Below, piece by piece: positions 1-7,480 of a DNA stretch of 64,000 bases. The DNA comes from Clostridiales bacterium (GTDB lineage Bacteria > Bacillota > Clostridia > Oscillospirales > Oscillospiraceae): assembly GCA_004551945.1 (NCBI GenBank), contig SFPN01000007.1, positions 62,001-126,000 of the forward strand. The letters run 5' to 3'. How positions within the stretch are numbered: position 1 is the stretch's first letter; each line of letters opens with the position of its first letter. The position numbers were made by a program, and so were the translations under genes. The notes beneath the pieces were generated by a model. The model searched no databases. It was not told where the DNA came from and worked only from the letters and a program-made list of their open reading frames with translations.

Positions 1-452
1 ACCCGGAGCAGGCTTTGGAGACGGTGTCCTCCGCCCTGTCCCTGCGGGGCGGGGCCGGGGGCAGCACCACGGTGGACCTGCTCTCCGTGGATCTGTTCAC
101 CGGCCGGTGCCGGGTGTACAAGCAGGGGGCGGCCCCCACCTATGTCCGCCGGGACAGACGGATCAAGTGCGCTGTAGGCAGCTCTCTGCCGGCGGGGATT
201 CTTCCCGGGGATCAGGCCCGGCCGGACAGCCACAGCTTCCGGGGGGAGCAGGGGGACTGGATTCTGCTCATCACTGACGGCATTCTTTGCGGCCGGGAGG
301 ACGACTGGCTCCGGGAACTGCTGGCCGGCTACCAGGGGACCAGCCCCGGGGAGCTGGCGGAAAAAATCCTCCGGGAGAGCGAGGAGCGCTGCCAGGGGGA
401 GGATGACGGCACGGTGATTGCCGTGCACCTGGAAAAAGGAAGGGAGGGATAA
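1..452 (+). CDS. spoIIE: Stage II sporulation protein E, C-terminal part (partial)
   Basis: The frame is open to the left edge, so the 5' part lies outside the window. The visible part is the PP2C-type phosphatase end of SpoIIE, which dephosphorylates the anti-anti-sigma factor SpoIIAA in the forespore and so releases sigma F. Seen: a GG-G-STTVDL stretch near the start, LITDGI (about 90 codons in) and EDDGTVIAVHL at the end, which are the metal-binding aspartate motifs of the SpoIIE/PP2C family. An in-frame TTG at 15 is internal, because the codons before it continue the same protein. The next gene is convergent. A stand-alone PP2C-like phosphatase cannot be excluded without the N-terminal membrane region. 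Confidence 0.85.
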   Translation, partial: PEQALETVSSALSLRGGAGGSTTVDLLSVDLFTGRCRVYKQGAAPTYVRRDRRIKCAVGSSLPAGILPGDQARPDSHSFRGEQGDWILLITDGILCGREDDWLRELLAGYQGTSPGELAEKILRESEERCQGEDDGTVIAVHLEKGREG

Positions 453-466
453 CCTCATCATAATAA

Positions 467-504
467 AGCACCGGCAGGCCCCAGAAATGGGGCCTGCCGG
501 TGCT
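467..504. terminator. Bidirectional terminator between spoIIE and aroK
   Basis: A 16-bp perfect stem (AGCACCGGCAGGCCCC and its complement) with a 6-base loop lies between two convergent genes. A-rich sequence on the left and T-rich sequence on the right serve both strands. Confidence 0.85.
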
Positions 505-506
505 GC

Positions 507-1013
507 TTATTTTTCCGCCTCCCGCAGGCGCTGGAGGGTCAGGGCCAGGGCGTGAGGGATGTCCTGGCCGCCGCAGTCCACGGTGATGTCGGCGTACTGC
601 TGATAAAGGGGCGCGCGCTCCTGGTAGAGGTCTTTGAAGGTCTGTCCCGGGCGGAGGACTACCCCCCGCTTTTTCAGGCTCCCCAGCCGCTTGGCCAGGG
701 CGTTGCGGCCCAGCTTGAGATAGACCACCGGGCCCAGGGTTTTCAGGTGGGCCATGGCCTCCGGCTCGTAGATCACGCTGCCCCCGGTGGCGATCACCGA
801 CCGGTCCGCCTGGAGCTGGGCGCAGGCCCGGCCCTCGATGGCGAGAAAGCCGTCGATGCCCTCCTGGTCGATGATTTCCCGGAGGAGCCTGCCCTCCTGG
901 GCCTGGATGACCAGGTCCGTGTCCAAAAACCGGTACCCCAGGGCCTTGGCCAGCAGCACCCCCAGGGTGCTCTTGCCCACCCCGGGCATTCCGATGAGAA
1001 CGACGTTTTTCAT
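507..1013 (-). CDS. aroK: Shikimate kinase
   Basis: Phosphorylates shikimate to shikimate-3-phosphate in the cytosolic pathway to chorismate, which feeds the trp operon found 42 kb downstream. The 168-residue protein has a P-loop near its start (IGMPGVGKST), the shikimate-binding FLDTD segment, an ATGGS motif and an R-P-rich lid (VVLRPGQTF), all as expected for AroK. The start is placed at the ATG at 1013, directly before KNVVLIG, with a GTGGGG ribosome site. An upstream ATG at 1052 would add 13 residues unlike the family. It is a single gene facing spoIIE. Confidence 0.93.
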   Translation of the reverse strand: MKNVVLIGMPGVGKSTLGVLLAKALGYRFLDTDLVIQAQEGRLLREIIDQEGIDGFLAIEGRACAQLQADRSVIATGGSVIYEPEAMAHLKTLGPVVYLKLGRNALAKRLGSLKKRGVVLRPGQTFKDLYQERAPLYQQYADITVDCGGQDIPHALALTLQRLREAEK

Positions 1014-1079
1014 AGCAATCCCCACTTTCTCTATCTGTTTTATGTGGTTCAATAAAAATTTAGTATACCACGGACCGGA

Positions 1080-1364
1080 TCAAAAAGAAAGGGGAAAAAC
1101 AGGCCCCAGCAGCAGCCACCCTGCCGTTGCCAGGGCCGCCCCCAGCAGGGTGAAGAGCAGGGGGACCATCGCCCGGCGGCGGCGTCCCTGGGGGGTGGAC
1201 CGCAGCAGATAGGCGTTGGCCACCTGCTGGGCCCGCTTGAGCACCTGCTCCTCTGAGGCCCCCTGGTCCAGGGCCTCCTCCCGCAGGAGGAAAATGGCCT
1301 GTTCAAAGAGCTTGGGGTCCGGGGATTTCACCACCACCACCTGGCGGGTCACGCCTTTTACCAT
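1080..1364 (-). CDS. Small single-pass membrane protein of unknown function
   Basis: A 94-residue protein. The first 60 residues are charged and probably helical (LFEQAIFLLREEALDQGASEEQVLKRAQQ), followed by an RRRR patch and one or two hydrophobic segments at the C-terminus (LLFTLLGAALATAGWLLLG). The start at 1364 has AAAGGAG eight bases upstream. A GTG at 1373 lies inside that ribosome site and is rejected. The arginine patch before the membrane segment suggests a cytoplasmic N-domain. I do not recognise the family. Confidence 0.75.
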   Translation of the reverse strand: MVKGVTRQVVVVKSPDPKLFEQAIFLLREEALDQGASEEQVLKRAQQVANAYLLRSTPQGRRRRAMVPLLFTLLGAALATAGWLLLGPVFPLSF

Positions 1365-1429
1365 GGATACCACTCCTTTCCGTTTCCCTTCCAGTATGGA
1401 CGGGGACCGGGGGTTTTATACCCGCCCGG

Positions 1430-1459
1430 TTGCGCCCCCTGGCCGTTCCCTGTTATAAT
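1430..1459 (+). promoter_or_regulatory. Sigma-A type promoter of the sigma factor cluster
   Basis: TTGCGC (1430-1435) and a perfect TATAAT (1454-1459) with an 18-bp spacer, 40 bases before the GTG start at 1499. Confidence 0.7.
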
Positions 1460-1498
1460 GAAAAGAACCTGAAACGCGAGAGGCAGGGAGGGAACCCC

Positions 1499-2080
1499 GT
1501 GGAGAAAAACACCGACCTGGAAGAAATCTATGGCCATTACTTCCAGACCTACTACACCAAGCTGTGGCGGCTGGCCCAGCAGATCCTGACCCGGCACACC
1601 GGGCGCAGGGACCCGGACCGGGCCGCCGAGGCCGTGCAGGAGGCCTTCCTTGTGGCCTGGGAGAAGCCCAAGGAATTTCTGGGCAGCGTGTCCCCGGTGG
1701 GCTGGCTGGTGAACGCCCTGAAAAATGTCCTGCGGAACATGCTCCGGGAGGACCAGCGGTGGCACGCCCGCCTGCGCCAGGTCCAGGACGCCCTGGACCA
1801 CACCGCCGTCCATCCCGCCCCGGGGGCAGACCTGGAGCTGGAGGGCCTGATTCCACCGGAGGAGCTGGATCTGCTCAAGCGGCTCTACCTGAACGGGGAG
1901 ACCTACCGGGAGATCGCAGAGGAACTGGGAATCAAAAAGAGCACCCTGGCTATGCGGGTGAAAAAGAGCAAGGAAGATTTTCAGAAAAAATATCGGGAAA
2001 GTGAAACATTTTTTGACCCGGACGTTGAACAATCCGGCCCGGCAGAACATCTTAGTAATAGAGGAGGTTCCAAACGATGA
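1499..2080 (+). CDS. ECF-like sigma-70 family RNA polymerase sigma factor
   Basis: A 193-residue sigma factor with a region 2 (YYTKLWRLAQQIL ... AAEAVQEAFLVAWEKP ... GWLVNALKNVLRNMLRED) and a region 4 helix-turn-helix (LYLNGETYREIAEELGIKKSTLAMRVKKSK). It would direct RNA polymerase to a small regulon in response to a signal sensed by the membrane partner encoded next. Start is the GTG at 1499 with AGGGAGGG upstream; an earlier ATG at 1430 overlaps the promoter. Its stop overlaps the ATG of the following gene (ATGA), so the two are translationally coupled. A second such pair lies at 34470-35671. Confidence 0.85.
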   Translation: MEKNTDLEEIYGHYFQTYYTKLWRLAQQILTRHTGRRDPDRAAEAVQEAFLVAWEKPKEFLGSVSPVGWLVNALKNVLRNMLREDQRWHARLRQVQDALDHTAVHPAPGADLELEGLIPPEELDLLKRLYLNGETYREIAEELGIKKSTLAMRVKKSKEDFQKKYRESETFFDPDVEQSGPAEHLSNRGGSKR

Positions 2081-2922
2081 AACATCTATTTGAGAACCAA
2101 GGAAGCCGCCCGGCCTGGGAAGACCTGACCACCCAGGAGCTGGACGACCTGCTGGCCCAGGACTTTGCCGCCGGCCAGGACGGGCTCCTCGAACCTGAGG
2201 CCATTCTGGCCATGACGGAGGTGATCAACCGCCGGGAAGAAGACACTCCCATCGACGCGGACGTGCAGGCCGACTGGGAGAACTTCCGGGCCCAAGTGAG
2301 AGAGAAGGAAGAAGGCCCGGAAGAAGCGCCGGCGGAGCCTGTGCCCCTGCCCGCAAAGCCCCGCAGGCCCCGAAAACTCCGCTGGGCCGTTTCGGTGGCG
2401 GCAGTGGTCTGCGTGCTGGTCTGTATTCTGGTGGTGCCGGCGTCCGGGAAGGACCTGTGGGAGAGTTTGGCCCATTGGACGGAGAGCACCTTTTCCTTGG
2501 GAGAAGTACCGGAGCAGGACGCGGAACTGTCTGACGCGCTGATGACCGAACTGGAAAGCCAAGTGGCGGAATTAACCGACCTGCCGGTGCTCCCCAAGTG
2601 GTATCCAGAAGGAGCGCTTTTAAAGCAAATTGAGACCAGTTCTGTGGCTGGAGAAGAAAGCATCTGCGCGGTTTTTTCCTGGAAAGAGGAGGAGTTCTCG
2701 GTGGTTATCATGGTTCATGATACGGCACCCTCGTCGCTGTCCGGCTATGAAAAAAACCCTGGGCCGCCCAAGGAGTATTTTGCAAATGGGATTCCCCACT
2801 ACATCATGGGAAACATGGACCGGACGATTGCGGTGTGGCAGAACGAAACCGTGGAATGCTTCATCCAGGGATACTTCACGGAAGAAGAAATCATGCGCAT
2901 GATTGATTCCATTTATGAGTAA
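2077..2922 (+). CDS. Membrane anti-sigma-like protein with DUF4367-type C-terminal domain
   Basis: 281 residues: an acidic cytoplasmic N-half (about 1-105) with a W-DLTTQELDDLL segment, one membrane helix (about 106-124, WAVSVAAVVCVLVCILVV) and an extracytoplasmic C-half ending in FTEEEIMRMIDSIYE, the typical end of DUF4367 proteins. This layout, and the 4-bp overlap with the sigma gene, fits a membrane anti-sigma factor that holds the sigma until a surface signal arrives. That role is inferred from position and architecture. No classic zinc-binding HXXXCXXC anti-sigma motif is seen. Confidence 0.75.
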   Translation: MKHLFENQGSRPAWEDLTTQELDDLLAQDFAAGQDGLLEPEAILAMTEVINRREEDTPIDADVQADWENFRAQVREKEEGPEEAPAEPVPLPAKPRRPRKLRWAVSVAAVVCVLVCILVVPASGKDLWESLAHWTESTFSLGEVPEQDAELSDALMTELESQVAELTDLPVLPKWYPEGALLKQIETSSVAGEESICAVFSWKEEEFSVVIMVHDTAPSSLSGYEKNPGPPKEYFANGIPHYIMGNMDRTIAVWQNETVECFIQGYFTEEEIMRMIDSIYE

Positions 2923-2942
2923 GCAGATGGAAAGGAGAAACC

Positions 2943-3362
2943 ATGAAAAACCATATTCGCGCTTGCGCTTTTGCGGTGTGCCTGTTGTGCGCCGCCGCGT
3001 TCTGCCTCTGCCTCACCGGCTGCACCAGCAGCGAGAACATGAGTCAGGCGGAAACACTGATCACCACCTCCCTGGGGGAGGACAGCCTGAACGAGGACCT
3101 GGTCAAGACCGTGGCCCAGGACCTGGCCATGCTGGAAAAGTTTTCTGCGGCCTCCTCTGTGGAGGAACTGGTCCTCAACGACGACGGGACCATCACTTAC
3201 ATTGCCCCCATTGATGGGGACCTGCGGGATGAGATGCAGGTCCGCAAAGAGAGCAACGGCGACATCGTGCTGGACATCCAGGAGGGGGACGTGCACAACG
3301 AGATGACCTATACCGCCTCCGGGAAACTGCTCCTGAACGGGAAAGAAATGGGCAGCAACTGA
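2943..3362 (+). CDS. Small lipoprotein, function unknown
   Basis: 139 residues with a lipoprotein signal peptide: a hydrophobic stretch rich in Cys and a lipobox CLTGC at about residues 24-28. The mature part contains LVLNDDGTITYIAPIDGDLRDEMQVRKE, which resembles the DUF4854 family, though I am not certain. It starts 20 bases after the DUF4367 gene with an AAAGGAG ribosome site, so it is probably the third gene of the sigma operon and a candidate for sensing or being controlled by it. Confidence 0.75.
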   Translation: MKNHIRACAFAVCLLCAAAFCLCLTGCTSSENMSQAETLITTSLGEDSLNEDLVKTVAQDLAMLEKFSAASSVEELVLNDDGTITYIAPIDGDLRDEMQVRKESNGDIVLDIQEGDVHNEMTYTASGKLLLNGKEMGSN

Positions 3363-3390
3363 CCAACTATGGACCGAGCGGAGCCTTTGC

Positions 3391-3558
3391 CTGTGCATCC
3401 TTGCAATTTTAGCAGTGCTCATCCTCCGCAATGTGGTCAACAGGGAAACCCTCTGCCGAGAGCGCCTTTGGCGGGAAACCGCCTATGGACAGGGCGATAC
3501 GCCAGTTGTTCCTCACAACATTATAATATTGAAAAAGGGAGCGTGTTTCTTGTCATGA
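3391..3558 (+). other. Possible small membrane-protein ORF without a normal start
   Basis: A frame open from 3331 to a TGA at 3556-3558 encodes a hydrophobic helix (LCLCILAILAVLILRN) followed by VVNRETLCRERLWRETAYGQ, and looks like real protein. It has no ATG, only CTG at 3391 or GTG at 3415 in frame. An ATG at 3369 is one base out of frame, so a frameshifted gene is possible. Its stop overlaps the next ATG (ATGA). Treated as doubtful. Confidence 0.3.
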
Positions 3559-4091
3559 AAAAGAGAACGATCGGTGTTTTGATTGTCATTGTTATTGCTG
3601 CGGCTCTGGCAGCCTGCTATTTCCTCATCCCCCGGCCAGTTATTTCAGACCCTGACCATGCTGCGGTTACGCGTATCTGCATTATGAGCAGTCCGTATTA
3701 TCAGGGAGATCCGATAGAACCCTTTGAATGGGTTCCGGAGACCGAAGAGGATCAGGCGATTGCCAAAGAGATCGCGGTTTATCTCGCTCAGTGTCAGGAG
3801 CGCCGCACCCTGCGGACCTATTCTGACCTGCCGCCCTATTCCTGGAGATGTATGTACATTGAGGTGGACAACGAAGAGAATCAGGACGCACAGCTCCGGG
3901 GCCGTCTGGTGGTTCTGGGTCCCCGCCAGGGGGAAGGCATGGGCGTGCGGGAAAATGACAGGACGGTCAATTTTTCCCAACGAACCCAGGGTAAAGGCAT
4001 CTGGGGCCGCTTCCAAGGCAAACTTACCGACCCCGAAAGCATCCGCACCTTTGTACTGGATAAATTGGGCCTTCCCGAGAATTTCATGTAA
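3555..4091 (+). CDS. Membrane-anchored hypothetical protein
   Basis: 178 residues with an N-terminal membrane helix or uncleaved signal (RTIGVLIVIVIAAALAACYFLI) and a soluble domain with no motif I recognise (RICIMSSPYYQGDPIEPFEW, RLVVLGPRQGEGMG, SIRTFVLDKLGLPENF). The ATG at 3555 is chosen; an in-frame GTG at 3543 follows an AAAAGGGA stretch and is the alternative. A TATAAT-like element at 3522-3527 lies just upstream. Base composition is lower in GC than the preceding operon, marking the edge of the accessory stretch. Confidence 0.6.
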   Translation: MKKRTIGVLIVIVIAAALAACYFLIPRPVISDPDHAAVTRICIMSSPYYQGDPIEPFEWVPETEEDQAIAKEIAVYLAQCQERRTLRTYSDLPPYSWRCMYIEVDNEENQDAQLRGRLVVLGPRQGEGMGVRENDRTVNFSQRTQGKGIWGRFQGKLTDPESIRTFVLDKLGLPENFM

Positions 4092-4180
4092 TCCATACCC
4101 GTGTCACCATTGGGGACAGAGGAACCGTTCTCCCCTGGGGAGTATCAAAGGTTGGCCCTGCTGACATATGCTGCTGACTC

Positions 4181-4218
4181 AGGAACGGGACCGCCATCCG
4201 TGCGGTCCTGTTCCTTTT
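4181..4218 (+). terminator. Rho-independent terminator
   Basis: Inverted repeat AGGAACGGGACCGC with GCGGTCCTGTTCCT (one G-T pair) followed by TTTTCCTTT. Confidence 0.7.
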
Positions 4219-4221
4219 CCT

Positions 4222-4479
4222 TTATCTCAAATCCTCGTGATACAGCTCTTTTCTCCGGTTTTTCAGGTAGTTCAAATCCCGCAGAGGCCCCTCCCGCAGG
4301 GAGAGGTCCACGGGGACATACAGCATGGTCTCCTCCTGGTTGCCGGCCTCCGCCAGGGGCTTGCCGGCGGGGTCGTAGGCGCAGCTCTGGCCGCAGTAGT
4401 GGAAGCGCTTTTCGTCCCCCACATAGTTGCAGTAGAGGGTGTGCACCATGTTCTCCATGGCCCGGGCCCGCATGTAGAC
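4222..4479 (-). pseudogene. Truncated duplicate of the carbon-nitrogen hydrolase 3' end
   Basis: The minus strand encodes the last 85 or so residues of the hydrolase at 6647-7453 (YMRARAMENMVHTLYC to NRRKELYHEDLR). Over 4241-4479 and 6666-6904 the DNA differs at about 8 of 239 positions with no gaps. Identity stops abruptly at 4479, and the catalytic E, K and C residues are all missing, so it cannot be an active enzyme. It is a relic of a recent duplication or of an insertion event. Confidence 0.85.
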
Positions 4480-4752
4480 AATGTGGCAAGTGTGGGGAGA
4501 ATGCAGGAACTGGGTGCAACTGACTTTTATATCTATGAAGTGCAGTCGGACGGACGCTATACGCAAGTGGCACATTATACTCGAGAAAAATATCCTGTGT
4601 TGATTAAGAAAGATGTGTCGCAGGCAATTATTCAGATGACATATCAGGGCGTGGTAGGAAAAAAGTATTATGCAGAAGCAAAATGCTACGCGAAAAATGG
4701 TTCGGGGTCGGGTACAAGATGGGTGTCCTCCAGCATTGTAACTGCCACTTGA
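4480..4752 (+). pseudogene. 5'-truncated gene remnant fused to the hydrolase fragment
   Basis: From 4480 the plus strand encodes a low-GC protein end (TDFYIYEVQSDGRYTQVAHYTREKYPV ... SSSIVTAT). Its reading frame continues leftwards only as the antisense of the hydrolase fragment, so its own start, and presumably signal peptide, is gone. The tail, with alternating strands and a closing TAT, loosely resembles the small secreted protein at 35760. An ATG at 4501 could give an 83-residue product but has no good ribosome site. Confidence 0.55.
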
Positions 4753-4779
4753 AAGTAAATGACAAATAAAAAATTTCTA

Positions 4780-4817
4780 TTTAGGGCGCGGAAAAATCCT
4801 CGCCCTAAAATTTTTTA
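4780..4817 (+). terminator. Rho-independent terminator
   Basis: Stem TTTAGGGCG / CGCCCTAAA with a 12-base loop and a following ATTTTTT run, 28 bases after the remnant gene. Confidence 0.75.
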
Positions 4818-4930
4818 AAAAATTTTCGAAATCCATTGAACATTTACCCTTGAGAGGACATTCAGTTAATAGAAAGGAAAAAGAGGATGGACCAGCCCGC
4901 GTGATGGCGGAGGGGGAGAAAGGAGGGGCC

Positions 4931-4958
4931 TTGTAGAAGTAAGGACAGTCCGTATATT
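4931..4958 (+). promoter_or_regulatory. Candidate promoter of the phospholipase gene
   Basis: TTGTAG (4931-4936) and TATATT (4953-4958), 16-bp spacer, 58 bases before the ATG at 5016. The rest of 4818-5015 shows no gene. Confidence 0.4.
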
Positions 4959-5015
4959 CATCAAAACGAGCAAAATAGGCTGTCAGAATGTTTAGCCAAA
5001 AGAAAAGGAGACGAA

Positions 5016-5909
5016 ATGGAAAGAAAATTTATATTTTTGGTTTTGACACTTTGTGCTGTTTGCGGTATGATGAGTTCGACGTATGCGTCAGCGGTGGATA
5101 TCACTGACGAGGCCAATGCAAATGAACCGATAGATTATTCTGGTTATGTTAACATGGTTAGCCCAGAAAATCCAGCACACAAATATTTTTATGCATCTGG
5201 AGTCGATGAACCCAATTGCAATGAACCCAATTGGTCAAGTCAAGGTTCCAGTACACATCAATTTATTGTTCGTAATGCTTGCACCATCGTAAACTACAAC
5301 TACTCATCCTCTTACTTGAATGCTCAAACTGCGCGGCTACGCGTTTACTCGGATCTTCCAGATGATCCAAGCTATAATCAAACGGATAACGGGAAATTTT
5401 CGGGCCACTTTTACAATCCAGACACTGGATTGACTTGGACAGATCCGCTAAATCCGGGATTGTCTGGCACATCAAGGTCTGCCACAGCAAAAGATAGATT
5501 GGTCTGGTGGTACAACGAAGCAATTCGCCGCTATAATAATGGAAATAACATCACTTCTGCGGAGGCGTTAGCCTTTGCTTTGCATTATGCTGCTGACCTG
5601 AGTGAACCTCATCATGCGACGAACCAGATTGCAATAATAACAAATCATGAGATTTTTGAAGATTGGGTTTTGGAACATCAAAATTCATACACAACAACGT
5701 CTGCCACATCTAGCACGTTTTCTTGGGCACGGAAAACAAGTATAAAGGACATGGGCCATAATTTTGCGGTGAATGCAAAAGATTGGGTTGGGAAAGCAAA
5801 CTATACTGGTACATTTCCGGAAGCAACAGAAAATACGCTGCCAAAAGCACAAAGAAATTGTGCGGCCGTTATTTACAAATTTTTAGTAGATGTTGGAGAA
5901 TTAAGTTAA
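5016..5909 (+). CDS. Secreted zinc-dependent phospholipase C (alpha-toxin / PC-PLC superfamily)
   Basis: 297 residues with a cleavable signal peptide (about 1-25). Motifs align with Clostridium perfringens alpha-toxin and Bacillus cereus phosphatidylcholine-PLC: THQFIV (His81), GHFYNPDTG (His131), LHYAADLSEPHH (His190, Asp194, His200) and NHEIFEDWV (His211, Glu215), with spacing equal or nearly equal to the zinc ligands of those enzymes. Trp73 sits eight residues before His81, where the mature N-terminal zinc-binding Trp of the family is found, so residues 26-72 look like a propeptide. No C-terminal PLAT/C2 domain, so it resembles the B. cereus enzyme in length. Predicted to hydrolyse phospholipids outside the cell; substrate unknown. 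GC content is far below its neighbours. AAAGGAG lies before the start. Confidence 0.85.
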   Translation: MERKFIFLVLTLCAVCGMMSSTYASAVDITDEANANEPIDYSGYVNMVSPENPAHKYFYASGVDEPNCNEPNWSSQGSSTHQFIVRNACTIVNYNYSSSYLNAQTARLRVYSDLPDDPSYNQTDNGKFSGHFYNPDTGLTWTDPLNPGLSGTSRSATAKDRLVWWYNEAIRRYNNGNNITSAEALAFALHYAADLSEPHHATNQIAIITNHEIFEDWVLEHQNSYTTTSATSSTFSWARKTSIKDMGHNFAVNAKDWVGKANYTGTFPEATENTLPKAQRNCAAVIYKFLVDVGELS

Positions 5910-5944
5910 TGGGTGTTTAGCTTGCTTTTGAGAGGGGGGTAAAG

Positions 5945-6271
5945 ATGGTAAACTTGATTCTTATTTTTGGAATCCCGCTGCTGGCTTTGTTTTTGTCCCG
6001 AAAACGTTCGGTTCACGCTATGACCCTTTGGACGATATTGGCAGAAGTGTTTGTCATCGTGATCTATGTGGTGGTGCGTCCCATTGCATATCACCTGAGT
6101 TGGGGAACGCCTGCTGAGGAAGCGATTTCATTGGAAACGATAGCGGGATTTTTCCATGGGGATGGTTCCATTGGATTGGCGATTCTGGCGGCTTCTGTGG
6201 TGCTGACAGGAGTGGCGCTGCTGCTGACCATAAATGCCAGAAAACAAGGGTCAGAGGAAGAAAGCAAATAA
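5945..6271 (+). CDS. Small membrane protein with three predicted helices
   Basis: 108 residues: helix 1 at 1-17 (LILIFGIPLLALFL), a basic SRKRS turn, helix 2 at about 27-47, a loop with two acidic residues, and helix 3 at about 76-95, then a charged tail. It follows the phospholipase by 35 bases behind a GAGAGGGGGGT ribosome site and shares its low GC, so the two are probably co-transcribed. No family recognised; immunity or export roles would be speculation. Confidence 0.65.
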   Translation: MVNLILIFGIPLLALFLSRKRSVHAMTLWTILAEVFVIVIYVVVRPIAYHLSWGTPAEEAISLETIAGFFHGDGSIGLAILAASVVLTGVALLLTINARKQGSEEESK

Positions 6272-6324
6272 GTATTTTGCGCGATAAGAAACCGAGCCGT
6301 TCACAGTAAACTAGGAGGAAACCT

Positions 6325-6480
6325 ATGGATCTGATTATCATTCCAATCCTATTTGCGGTTCCGTTCCTGGTGGCCTCCCTGGTGCGGCGGGCGGCCAAGG
6401 ACATTTTCCCGGTTCTGGAGTGCTGCCTGCTGGGCGCAATCCTGGTGGCCGCCTGGTACCTGTGGCTGATGGCGGGCTAA
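6325..6480 (+). CDS. 51-residue membrane protein
   Basis: A short gene with a strong ribosome site (TAGGAGG seven bases before the ATG). It encodes two hydrophobic helices (LIIIPILFAVPFLVASLV and CCLLGAILVAAWYLWLMAG) joined by RRAAKDIFPVLE. The stop is 25 bases before a strong terminator. It could be the last gene of the phospholipase transcript. Confidence 0.65.
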   Translation: MDLIIIPILFAVPFLVASLVRRAAKDIFPVLECCLLGAILVAAWYLWLMAG

Positions 6481-6504
6481 CCCGCGCGGGATATGAAACA
6501 ACAA

Positions 6505-6540
6505 ACAACCGGGCAGCCATAGGGCTGCCCGGTTGTGTTT
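6505..6540 (+). terminator. Rho-independent terminator
   Basis: Stem ACAACCGGGCAGCC / GGCTGCCCGGTTGT, 14 bp perfect, loop of four, then GTTTCGG. Confidence 0.75.
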
Positions 6541-6552
6541 CGGTGGAGCTGG

Positions 6553-6649
6553 ACGGCGGGGTCAGGGGACCCCGCCCTACAAACGGCGCGGCCACTGTAG
6601 GGCGGGATGCCCACATCCCGCCGGAACGCGGAGGGCAAGCCCCGCGTTA
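6553..6649. repeat. Three tandem hairpins behind the hydrolase gene
   Basis: GGCGGGGTC-AGG-GGACCCCGCC, GGCGGGATG-CCCA-CATCCCGCC and AACGCGG...CCGCGTT follow one another. The last one includes the stop codon of the hydrolase. The same GGGGTC-AGG-GACCCC core recurs at 37838-37873, so these are dispersed intergenic palindromes that also act as 3' ends. Confidence 0.6.
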
Positions 6650-7453
6650 CAGCAGGTCCCGGTGGTACAGCTCTTTTCTCCGGTTTTTCAGGTAGTTCAA
6701 ATCCCGCAGAGGCCCCTCCCGCAGGGAGAGGTCCACGGGGACGTACAGCATGGTCTCCTCCCTGGTGCCGGCCTCCGCCAGGGGCTTGCCGGCGGGGTCG
6801 TAGGCGCAGCTCTGGCCACAGTAGTGGAAACGCTTTTCATCTCCCACATAGTTGCAGTAGAGGGTGTGCACCATGTTCTCCATGGCCCGGGCCCGCATGT
6901 AGACGGCGTGGTAGTCCTCAAAGGGGGACATGTTGGCCGCGCACATGCACAGAATCTCCGCCCCGTCCAGAGCCAGGGACCGGGCGGTTTCGGGAAACTC
7001 CCCGTCGTAGCACACCAGAATCCCCACCCGGCCGAAGGAGGTGTCAAAGGCCCGGATCTGGTTTCCGGGGTCGAACATCTTTTCTTCCCCGCCGAACATG
7101 TGGGTCTTGTGGGCGGCTCCGGCAATGGTGCCGTCCCGGTCGATGAAGATTACGGAGTTGTGGGGCTTGCCGCCCTCCTGGTCCAGAACGGGCAAGCCCA
7201 CCACCACGCCCATGCTCAGTTCTTTGGCCTTGGCCCGCAGGGCGGAAACGGCCGGGCCGTCCTCCAGGGCCTCAGCCAGCTCGGCCAGCTTGTCCCGGAT
7301 CATATAGCCGGTGAGGAACATTTCGGGAAAGAGGATCAGGGACGCGCCTTTTGCGTGGGCCTCCTCCATGGCCCGGATGGCCCGGGTAAGGTTCCCTTCC
7401 TTGTCGTAGGGGCCGGAGTGGGTCTGGACGATGCAGGCGGTGAAAACAGACAT
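6647..7453 (-). CDS. Carbon-nitrogen hydrolase (nitrilase superfamily)
   Basis: 268 residues with the complete catalytic triad of the nitrilase/amidase fold: Glu44 (LFPEMF), Lys116 (HKTHMF) and Cys148 (LVCYDGEFPE). It hydrolyses a non-peptide C-N bond; substrate cannot be read from sequence. The start at 7453 has AAAGGAG seven bases upstream; a longer frame would run into the rpsR terminator. The 3' third is duplicated at 4222-4479. It lies downstream of and on the same strand as rpsR but behind a terminator, with no clear promoter seen in the gap. Confidence 0.9.
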   Translation of the reverse strand: MSVFTACIVQTHSGPYDKEGNLTRAIRAMEEAHAKGASLILFPEMFLTGYMIRDKLAELAEALEDGPAVSALRAKAKELSMGVVVGLPVLDQEGGKPHNSVIFIDRDGTIAGAAHKTHMFGGEEKMFDPGNQIRAFDTSFGRVGILVCYDGEFPETARSLALDGAEILCMCAANMSPFEDYHAVYMRARAMENMVHTLYCNYVGDEKRFHYCGQSCAYDPAGKPLAEAGTREETMLYVPVDLSLREGPLRDLNYLKNRRKELYHRDLL

Positions 7454-7480
7454 AACGGGTCTCCTTTCTAAACGGAATGA

